Shown here piece by piece: positions 55,441-64,000 of a stretch of 64,000 nucleotides of DNA. The position numbers and the translations under genes are program-made. Positions within the stretch are counted from its first letter, which is position 1, and every line of letters begins with the position of its first letter. The notes beneath the pieces are model-generated. The model was given only the letters and a program-made list of their open reading frames with translations, was not told where the DNA came from and ran no database searches. Origin of the DNA: Metamycoplasma equirhinis (lineage in GTDB: Bacteria; Bacillota_I; Bacilli_A; Mycoplasmatales; Metamycoplasmataceae); NCBI RefSeq assembly GCF_006385185.1, contig NZ_VFIX01000003.1, forward strand, positions 1 through 64,000, given 5' to 3'.

Positions 55441-55833
55441 ATGATAATAACTGATCCAAATATATATGGAGAGGCAAAAAAGGAAAAATACTTTGAGCAA
55501 CATTTAAAAAGCATTGACCAATTTTTTGAAAATATTAATACAGAAAAATTGGATTTAATAGAAAGGCATTTATTTGAATTTTTAAAGCATTCGGTTAAAA
55601 ATTATCCAAATTTTTTTATCTCCACACTATCGGATGCCTATAAAGGAAAAGGCGGAAAAAATATAATCTTTAAAAATAGAAAAACTGGAGAACTATTCGC
55701 ACTTGATAAACTATTATCGAAACCTCAATACGAATTAAATTTATTGGGACTTTTAAAAATCTTTAATCCCAAATTAAATGAATGATATATTAGAACTTTG
55801 CCTAATAAATCTAAATTAGACAATCTTGGGTAA
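55441..55833 (+). CDS. Small soluble protein of unknown function
   Basis: The 130-residue protein has no signal peptide or membrane helix. It begins MIITDPNIYGEAKKEKYF and is charged and largely helical up to residue 60. A basic glycine patch (YKGKGGKNIIFKNRKTGE) lies at about 70-86. I do not recognise a family. It starts the operon whose next two genes encode 3-TM proteins, with only 6 nt to the next ATG, so it probably acts with them. One TGA is read as Trp near the end. Confidence 0.68.
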
Positions 55834-55839
55834 ATAAAC

Positions 55840-56556
55840 ATGAAGAACATTAATTTAATAAACTTAGATATAAATCTTGCACTAATTATTGCGATATTCA
55901 TAGTGGCTTGCGTGAATTTTATTTTTTTGTATATCTATACGTTACATTTTGGTTATCTAAAGATTTTAAAAAATATTAATAAATTAAAATTCTATGTTGA
56001 TGCATCAATGTTTAAGAAACTAAAAACGTTTTATGCTATAGCTGATCTATCAATAATTTTTTCAATAATTGAAATCGTATTATTTATTTGCTCAATTATA
56101 TATGCTGGTATTTTGTCAATATTGGTTTTAGTGTTTTTAATTTCGCCAGTATTTAGCTTTATTTTATGTTTTAATGTTCGCGGACGCTGAAAAAAATTGA
56201 TAAAAATAAATTTATTACTCAAGAATCAACATATGAATTCTCTTTTTAGAGATATTAAAGAACTTGAATTTTTAATTAGCGATAAAGAAATTATCGATGA
56301 AATAAATAAATGATTTTATAGTGAAGGTAAATCTAATTTTGATTTATATCTAGGATATAGAAGATATAAACCCAATAAAATTTTAAAATTTTATAGTGAA
56401 GATAAATTAGATTATCTTTTACTAATACACTTCAATAGCATGAAGCTTTGATCAATAATAACTATATATGATTTGGATATACGACACATTAATTATCTTC
56501 GTTATTTAATAGCTATAGAATTTTCAATACATAAAGAAGGTATAAATGACAAATAA
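55840..56556 (+). CDS. 3-TM membrane protein, copy C
   Basis: The 238-residue protein shares the layout of copies A, B and D: helices at about 10-33, 64-85 and 90-112, a loop of about 30 residues between the first two, and a C-terminal soluble part of about 120 residues. Near the end it has IRHINYLRYLIAIEF, the conserved YLR motif of the group. Several TGA codons are read as Trp. The stop overlaps the next ATG by 11 nt, the same overlap as between copies A and B. Function is unknown. Confidence 0.74.
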
Positions 56557-57286
56557 TGACATATTAGGTTTGCTTGTGTGCACCTATATTAATTTTTTAA
56601 CAATCATATTTATAATATTGATATTAATTTTTCCACATTATAAACAAAAATATGCTAATGAGACTTTATTCGCAATTAACGAAAGAAAAATAAAGTTTCC
56701 CAAAAATGTTATTAAAATTCTAGATGACAGAAAATTAGTTTACATCGGCCTCTCAATTTTAATTTTCGACTTACTAATTTCAATTATTTTTACTACTCTG
56801 GCTCTTCAAAATGTCATTATTACTAATAACATAATAGGAAAATATAGTTTTATTACTACTGCTATTTCTGCGATAGGAAATTTGGCTTATGCAATATCAT
56901 GAGTTTTTTATGATAAAGGTAAAGAAATTTTATCGCTAATTAAAGACAATCAAAATGAGGCTACAATTGATTATATTGTTCATATAAGTAATAAATCATC
57001 ATATGCGAATAATTTAAATATAATTAATGACTTTAAAAGTAATAAAAATAGATTAATAAAAACAATCATTAAATCCAAAATTATTAAGCAAGAATTCGCT
57101 TATCAGGATCTTATTGTCAAATTTTCCAAATTACATGGCAAAAAGCGATTGCTTGAAATTGAATGCTTTTGTCTAGATTCAGCAATTGACCCATTTGAGA
57201 TAAACAACCTTAAATTAAACAATATTCAAGTTAGTTATCTAAGAGAATTGCTAATTAAAGATTTAAATATCAAAGAAATTCAATAA
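56546..57286 (+). CDS. 3-TM membrane protein, copy D
   Basis: The 246-residue protein has helices at about 8-30, 66-88 and 97-120 and a soluble C-terminal half. The end reads IDPFEINNLKLNNIQ followed by VSYLRELLIKDLNI, the best form of the motif shared with copies A, B and C. The loop between helices 1 and 2 contains LFAINERKIKFPKNVIKIL. AAGAAGG lies before the ATG. It closes the operon before a strong terminator and a tRNA pair. No enzyme motif was seen. Confidence 0.74.
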
Positions 57287-57326
57287 TCGGGTTCTAAAAT
57301 TAATTTGCATTTTATTCAAAATTTCT

Positions 57327-57353
57327 AATTGCGTAAAAAAACGCAATTTTTTT
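57327..57353 (+). terminator. Terminator after copy D
   Basis: AATTGCGT and ACGCAATT form a perfect 8-bp stem with a 6-nt loop and a T7 tail. Confidence 0.92.
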
Positions 57354-57376
57354 GTCTTTTTATTTAAAAATAATAA

Positions 57377-57382
57377 TATAAT
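57377..57382 (+). promoter_or_regulatory. -10 box of tRNA-Leu/tRNA-Lys operon
   Basis: TATAAT lies 22 nt before tRNA-Leu. TTGTCT 19 nt upstream is a possible -35. Confidence 0.55.
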
Positions 57383-57404
57383 AATAAAGCATTTGAAACC
57401 ACCT

Positions 57405-57491
57405 GCCCAGGTGGCGGAATGGTAGACGCTACGGACTTAAAATCCGTTGGCTGTAATGGCCGTGCTGGTTCAAGTCCAGTTCTGGGCACCA
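57405..57491 (+). tRNA. tRNA-Leu (TAA)
   Basis: The acceptor arms GCCCAGG and TCTGGGC pair, with G-T at the inner end. The anticodon stem ACGGA/TCCGT holds the loop CTTAAAA with anticodon TAA. A long variable arm (TGGCTGTAATGGCCG) marks a class II tRNA. CCA is encoded. Confidence 0.94.
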
Positions 57492-57494
57492 GAT

Positions 57495-57570
57495 GCGCCC
57501 TTAGCTCAGAAGGTAGAGCAAATGGCTTTTAACCATTGGGTCAGAGGTTCGAATCCTCTAGGGCGTACCA
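57495..57570 (+). tRNA. tRNA-Lys (TTT)
   Basis: The acceptor arms GCGCCCT and AGGGCGT pair with an outer G-T. The anticodon loop is CTTTTAA, with anticodon TTT. The T arm is AGAGG-TTCGAAT-CCTCT. CCA is encoded. Confidence 0.94.
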
Positions 57571-57587
57571 TTTCAAGTAATTGACCT

Positions 57588-57613
57588 AAAAACACCATTA
57601 GGTGTTTTTTATT
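57588..57613 (+). terminator. Terminator after tRNA-Leu/Lys
   Basis: AAAAACACC and GGTGTTTTT with the 4-nt loop ATTA, followed by more Ts. Confidence 0.9.
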
Positions 57614-57708
57614 TAAAAAAGTAAAGTCATTTTTTAAAAATAAAATGCAAAGTAACAATTGTACTTTACATCAATTTAATGTTATAAATAATAAAAATAT
57701 TTAATTAG

Positions 57709-60700
57709 TTATTTTATTGGATAATATACATCTTCATCGAAAAATTTGTGAATTGACTTTTCAAAAGTCTCATCAGATCCTCATCGACCTGTGCCACTAT
57801 AATCACGAATTTGTTTATATTCATCTATAACCATTTTATAGTCGTTTTGTATCTCATCCCTATTATTTCATGCATTTTGTCACACTTTAGTGTAATCATT
57901 TGGGAATCTACTATATTTATTTAGGAAAAGATTGTTAACTAAATCTTGTAGTTTTACAATTCCGGTTGGAGCACCATTAGGTTTCTTTTTAGATGCATCT
58001 CTAACAAGTTGGCATAAGGAATATACATCTCCAAAGGAATCATTAGAATAAATTATTCGTGTTATTAACATTGTTTGCACAATTGGTCCAATATCAACCA
58101 AATTAGATTTAATTTCAAAAGTTTGTTCCATCATATGCGAGTTCATAATAGAATCGTAAAAATATGCTTTTACATTTCAAATACTTGATCATTCGATTAT
58201 TACATTATGAGTATTTAAATTTTTATCCATTCTTAAATTAGCTTTATTTAAAGCAAATTCTGTATTAGGGCCGTCACCGCCGATTAAATTGCGTGCAAAT
58301 TTACGAACTTCATTTCTATGATATGTAAATTTGTCTTGGAAAAAATATCAAAACAAATCATCGTCATTTCAACTTTTAGCTTGCTTAAATTTATTTATAT
58401 TTAAGTGACCACTAAAAAGAGTGGTGCTATATTTAGTATCATATTTAATCATATTGTTAATAAAATCTTCTTGCGTAAAATCCAGTTTATAATGAGTTTT
58501 AAATCATTCAGGGCCAGTTAAACAATTTCCCTCAATTAAGCTTAAATTACCAGTGTCTTGAATTTCAACATTATTGTAGTAATATCTTACACGTATTAAC
58601 AACTTACCAGTAATATCATTTGCATCTTGAATTTCATATTTTAGTGCGAATTTAGAATTTCCAACCGAATGTAATTTATCGTTTTTTACGGTTATGTTTC
58701 CTTTTTCGTTATCACGATTTTTTCAAATTGCACTAGCTAAACTTTGAATCTGAGAATTAGAATTTTTATATAAAAATCTTGATTCATTATGAATTTTCTT
58801 TACCGCATTAGTTTTATTTTTCTCCATTAACGCTGTGAAATCAAATTCTCATTCATAGAAAGTAAATCGATCAGTAACATTACCTGTTCCGTTATTATAT
58901 GTAATTTCATAGTGGAATACAATTTTTAATTTATTTGAGGAGTGAGTAACGCTATTAATTGTTATTCGTTCGCCCTTATGTCCTTCATTGGCTTTGAATT
59001 TAAAGTTACAGATATTTTGGAAATTAGCTAATTTATCGCCTGAATTTATTTTAAGCGATAGTCAATCATAGTCAAATACATCTTTATAAAAATTGTTTTC
59101 TTTTATTTGATATTGAAAACTACTATTAATTAGTGCCGAATCTCTAATCACAGTCCTATATCCTGCGCCACTTCTATCTTGAGCTGAAATGGAAATACCG
59201 GGTTGTGATTTTAGTGATAATTCATATTCTACATGTAAAAAACCATCTTTATCATTAGGTATTATTCTATTTATTTTTATGTCATATTTTGAATTATCAA
59301 AATGATTATTAGATAAATGTCTAGGCTTTAACAAATTAGAAGTTACATTACTTGCAAAAGTTTGGCTTTTATTAGTTCCATTATAATCAAAAACAATGTG
59401 TTCGGCATACTTAATTAAATCAATTTGATTAAGTATTTTGTTAACTATTGCTTCATAGTCTTCTTTTAAGTGTTTATCTCAAATGTTTTGATAATCATTT
59501 ATATTATTAACAAAAGGTTTATCAAATAATTCTTTGATTAATTGAATATATTTATCTTTAATATTTTGATATTTTGAATCAGAAAAATTGTTAGACAATA
59601 ACTCTTCTTTTTCTTTTACTAATTTTTGAAGTGATTCAATATATTCAACTTGTTTTTTGTAAGGAGAATCATAATAGTTTTTAATTTCATCAATTTTTGA
59701 TTTATAAGTATTAAAGTTATTTTCATTTTCTTCAAAATTTGAGCTATTATCGTATTTTAAGGAATAAATTTTATTGAATAAAATATCGTTAGCTTCGCTA
59801 TATAATTTGGTTCTTTTTACATAAAAACCAGTATTTCCTGTTAATTCATATTCTTTATTTAAAATACTAAATTTACTTTCATCTGCAGCAAATATATGAT
59901 AGTAGTAATATGCATCATTTACTAATGATTTCAGTTTGTAATCTAAAAGAGTTTGTTTCTCTTTTTCATATTCTTTGCTAATTTCTTTTAATTTATTTTC
60001 TATATTAGCAATTTCATCATTTTCAAAATCAATTTGATTGTTTTGAAGCGTTTGTTCAAGTTTAGTTTTATCTTGAATTAATTTTGTATTGCTATTTTGA
60101 ATTTCACTAACTTTTAAACTAGAATTTCCTGATGATTTATTGATTTTATCTTTATCAGAAGTAATATTAGAAATTTGTTTTTCTTGATATTGTTTTTGAT
60201 TATCAAAATCATTTGCCAATTTAGGAATTTCAGTTTTAATATTGTCAAATTCTTCACGGAATTTTTTATATTTTGCATCCAATTCTTTTGCTTCATTAAG
60301 AATTTGATTCATTTTATTTTTATTTGTTTTATTAGCTTCTAATTCTTGCAATTTTTTAGCTTTTTCTTTATTGCTAATATTGGTTAAATTATTGATTTGT
60401 TGTTTGATTGAATTGTAGGTTTCTAAATTTTCTTTTATTGTTTTAGCTTTTTCTTTAGCCGCTAAAACATCATTTTTCAATTTGTTTGCTTCACTTGTTT
60501 TATAGTTAGCAGTGTTACATCTTCCCATTAATTCATCAACTTTTGATTCTAATTGTTCTAATTTACTAATCAAATCACTTATTTCAACTAATGTAGCCGT
60601 ATCAATAATTTTTGGAGTCAGTTTTCCCAATTCGTCTGCCAGTCTTGCTAAATCAATATCAATTGATTGTTTCCCTGATTCAACGTGTGATTTTACTTTT

Positions 60701-63700
60701 TTATATACGTTATTAGCATTATCAATGCTATTTTTTAGACCTTTAAAATCTTGTGATAATTCGTTATATTTATCTTTATTTGAATTATAAAATTTTTGAG
60801 CGTTTTCTATTTTAGAAGCAATTTGATCTAATAGAGAAGATAAGTCTTGCAATGGCAATTTGCCAACGCCATCTTCTAATTCTTTTGATTTGTTGTTTAA
60901 TTCTTCAATATGTTTTTCAATTTCGGTTTTTAGTTTTTGAATGTTCGTTGATTTGTTTTGTGAGTTTTTAGCTTCAGCCTTAGCAACAATTTCATCAATT
61001 TTTTGCTTGTTTTCAGCTTTGTTAACTTCATTTATGAATTGAGTTTTTTCTTCAACTTTTAAATCGCTTAATTTCTCAATTTTTTCAATAGCGTTTGCTT
61101 TTTCTTTAGCTAATTCTAAAGTAGCATTAGCATTAGCTATAGCTTCGCTTAAATTCTTTTTGGGTTCTATTAAATTGCCATCAGTTTCAATTTGCACTTT
61201 ATCTTTCAACTCATTAGCTTTTACTAATTCTTTTTCAAGTTTTTCAATTTGATTTTTTAGAGCGCCAGAAGTTGAAAATTGACCTTTTGTAGCATTTTCA
61301 ACATTATTTAAATTTGTGATTTGATCCTGAATTTTTTTAACAAGCTCTTGAATTCTTTCTCGTTCAGTTTGTTTTGCTTGTTTTAGCAATTCTTCAAATT
61401 CTTGAATCTCAGTATCAATTTTGTTGGCAATAGCATCAATATCGCCCTTTTTAGCAGCATATCCCTTTTGCGATTCAAGTTCTTTTGCTTTATCTGCTAA
61501 TTCTTTAATTTCTCTTAGATCGTTTAGCGCTTGTTCTAAACTAGGAATTTTTTTATCGACTTTTGCTTTATCAATAGAGTTTCTTTTTTCTGTTTCTTTA
61601 TTTTTCGCTGCATTGAACGCATCTTCAACAGCTTTTTTATTTTCTGAAAGTTTTTGTCTCAATTGATTTAATTCAGTAGTTGTTCCATCAGTTAAATCTT
61701 TCAATTCTTTTAATTTGCCGCTAACATCTGGCCGTTTTGCTAATGGGTTTTCAAATTTATTTTTCTCATTGTGGAAAGTGATTCCATCACTATTAGCATT
61801 ATTTAAATCACTAATTAATGTTTCTAGCTCATCAATTTTTTCTTTTTTATCAGTTGTAATTAATGCCTTTTTGTCGCCAATGTTTTTTATTTTTTCTTCA
61901 ATCTCTTCAATTAATTTTTCAGCTTGTTTATTTTCGCCTTCAAGATTATTTTTTGCAGATGTTACTTTTTCAATAGCTTCGTTAATTTTATTAATTAATT
62001 TGTCAGATTCAGTTACGTATTTACTATATTTATTCGTGGTTGCTAAATTTTTAGCTTCAGTTGCCTTGGTTTTAGCATCTTCTAGGTCGGTAATTAATTT
62101 TGTTAAATCTCCAACAGATTTGCCGTTCAAATTTTCAGATTGAGTTAATAAAGGCGATGCAATATTGTTGGCTTCATTGTATTTTTCTTCAGTTGCAGTT
62201 TTTTTACTACTTAAATCTGCATTTTTTGCATTGTAAGTTTGAGTGGATTCATTTAATAAATCATTTAATTTATTCAATTTTTGATTTATATCGTTATTAT
62301 TTCTATTTTCTTGTGTGTTTAAATTGGTATAACTTGTTCTTGTATCATTGATTAATTTTTCAAATGGTGATAATTTATCATTTAATTCATCTACTCCATC
62401 CAACGCTTTAACGCTATCGTTGTTTTGAGTTAATTCATTAATCAATTTGTCTAATTCTTCAGAAGTTTTATCATTTAATTTAGAAATTATATCTTTTAAT
62501 TTTTTATCGATTTCCTTAGATTTTTCTTCTGCATCTTTTTTAGCTCTATCATAGCCATTTTTACCGGCATCTTCAGCAATTTTATCCAATTCTTCTTTAG
62601 AATCATCCAATTTTTTCTTAGCATCATCCAATTTTTGTTTATCATTGCCTGCTGCATCAGCTTCATTTATTGCTTTATCAGCTTTCTCTTTGGCGTTTTC
62701 CAATTCTTTTTCTAATTTTTTCTTAGTTTCATTATTTTTATCTTCTAAGTCTTTTTTAAATGCTTGATATGTGTCTAGTTCTACTTTTAAATCATGTAAT
62801 GCTTTTTGCAATTCAGGTATTTTTGTATTTTCAGGTTTATTGTGTTCTATGTAGGTATTATTAGCAAGGCCATATTGAGTTTGCAGATCTTGCAACGCCT
62901 TTTCTAATTTGTCAACATTATCTTTATTATTTGTAGCTTCTTGTTTAGCGTGCTTAAGGTCATTAGTTGCTTTTTCAAGCGCTTCTTTAACTTTTTTGAT
63001 ACGATCTGTTTCTGAATTTAATTCATCAGTAACATTTTTTAATTGCTCATTAACTTTTGCCAATTCATCAGTAACTTGATTTGTGCCAGCAGAATATTTT
63101 TCTTGTTCAGTTTCTTTTTGAAGCTCTTTTAAATCATTAACTAAAGTTTCTAATTTATCTTTTGAAGCTTCTAATTTGGTTTTATCTTTTTCTTTTATAG
63201 CGATATCTGCAGTTTCTGATTCTGTTTCAACTTTTCGTTTAATAGCATTAATTTTATTATCTAAATCTTGCTTTTTAGCATTAATTTCGTCTTGCTTGTC
63301 TCTTGAAAGTTGTTTAGCTTCAGTTAATTTTGAATTAAAATCTTCTCATTCAGTTTTCGCATTAGTTAACTTATCTTTCTCAGTAACTTGGCTAATTAAT
63401 TTATCGGCTTCAGTAATAGCATCATTTAAATCTTTTAACGCCTCAGTTTTTTTATCTAATCCTTGCGCGTTATTTAAAGCGCTAGATTTATCTTGCAAGT
63501 CTTGTTTTGCTTTATTTAGATCTTCCTTGAGCTTTTTAATTCTTTGTTTTTCTGCTTCTTGCGCATTTTCTAAATCTTGTTTTTTAGCTCTTGCAGCAAC
63601 TAATTTTTCATTAATTTTGGTTATCAGCGCTTCAACGGTAGTTTGTAAAGCGGTATATTTAATATCTTTAGTTTTAGCTAAAAGCGCATTTGCTGAATTT

Positions 63701-64000
63701 AAATTTTCTTCTAATTTTCCAATAGCTTCAGTAACTTTGTCTAATTTATCTGTATTATTATCAAATAACAAAATGTTTGCATCAACATCTTGTTTTAATG
63801 TTTCATATTCTTGATCTGCTGCTTTACGTTCAGCTTCAATATCTTGTTTTTGTTTTAAGATTGCATTTTGTTTTTCTTCTGCTTCTGTAATTTTTGAAAC
63901 CAAATTATTAAATTCGCCTTGATATTTGTCTTTATTTCCTTCAGTTTCTGTTTTTACATCAGTTGCGGATTTTAATGCATTAGTAATTGTGGTTATCGCT
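57709..64000 (-). CDS. Giant coiled-coil surface protein (Lmp-like), N-terminus outside window
   Basis: One uninterrupted frame covers at least 2,097 residues and runs off the right edge. About 1,500 visible N-proximal residues are Lys/Glu/Asn/Leu-rich with continuous heptads, broken by short Gly/Pro/Asn links; this is an extended coiled-coil rod. Two stretches resemble the three-helix GA module. The last 590 residues form a non-repetitive domain with many aromatic residues (for example TGPEWFKTHYKLDF) that I do not recognise. The architecture resembles the Lmp surface proteins of Mycoplasma hominis, linked to adhesion and aggregation. It ends facing the tRNA operon. The signal or membrane anchor must lie outside the window. 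Confidence 0.82.
60271..60416 (-). other. GA-module-like segment 2 in giant protein
   Basis: The roughly 49-residue stretch contains INNLTNISNKEKAKKLQEL and NQILNEAKELDAK. Spacing of the hydrophobic residues follows the GA (protein G-related albumin-binding) module. Binding to albumin is not shown. Confidence 0.45.
60964..61110 (-). other. GA-module-like segment 1 in giant protein
   Basis: The 49-residue stretch reads IEKLSDLKVEEKTQFINEV and then KIDEIVAKAEAKN, the three-helix pattern of GA modules: A..AI..L..L....K..F...I..A.....I..I...A. The match is by eye. Confidence 0.5.

Noticed and set aside
60512..63814. Several plus-strand frames of 80-210 residues opposite the giant coiled-coil gene
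   Set aside because: Their Ser/Ala/Phe/Leu-rich composition is the complement of Lys/Glu/Asn codons; the minus-strand frame is continuous over 6 kb.

Overview
The window is a very AT-rich, densely packed chromosome segment of a mollicute. TGA must be read as tryptophan (translation table 4): every long gene is cut into pieces at in-frame TGA codons that rejoin in the same frame, and many fall at conserved tryptophans. Cys-anchored lipoproteins, arrays of mycoplasma-type surface repeats, a free-standing 5'-3' exonuclease, a DnaB/DnaI loader pair and a very large Lmp-like coiled-coil protein point to a Mycoplasma of the hominis type (Metamycoplasma); this placement is inference. I see no insertion sequences, rRNA or CRISPR arrays.

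Layout. 1-3718 (minus): era (partial), ybeY, a peptidase-containing ABC exporter and a nicotinamidase-like hydrolase. 3874-14496 (plus): an amino-acid permease, a small lipoprotein, gltX, a DUF1934-like gene, plsY, fmt-ung, two tandem leucyl aminopeptidases and an ECF S-component. 14528-20270 (minus): a lipoprotein, gyrA and trmB. 20465-28469: a DUF402 gene, then the minus-strand cluster recD2-pth-tilS-ftsH, then serS. 28643-34156: pyk (minus), deoB, proS, trxA and a HAD phosphatase. 34294-38741: two surface proteins, one carrying about eight tandem domains. 38758-44770: exonuclease-dnaE (minus) and dnaB-dnaI (plus). 45076-49747: tRNA-Cys, tRNA-Arg, CIRCE-hrcA-grpE and lon. 50082-52124: gap (minus) and a dimethylarginine dimethylaminohydrolase. 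52276-57286: an accessory region with four 3-TM proteins of one divergent family around gpmI. 57405-57570: tRNA-Leu and tRNA-Lys. 57709-64000 (minus): the C-terminal ~2,097 residues of a giant coiled-coil surface protein.

How the genes work together. The metabolic genes fit a peptide- and amino-acid-using parasite with lower glycolysis: gap, gpmI and pyk make ATP, deoB feeds in pentose phosphates from nucleosides, and two M17 aminopeptidases with an APC permease supply amino acids. The DDAH could release citrulline from host methylarginines. FtsH, Lon, HrcA and GrpE form the protein-quality set, with a CIRCE operator in front of hrcA.

The least explained parts are: the 3-TM family, one copy of which seems to have lost its conserved C-terminus by a +1 shift at a C5 run; the orphan C39-peptidase exporter; a DnaI homologue without a proper P-loop; a YbeY lacking one zinc-ligand histidine; and repeated cases of a -10 box only 6-8 nt before the start codon, suggesting leaderless mRNAs. 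All work was done by reading the sequence by eye; no database search was run.
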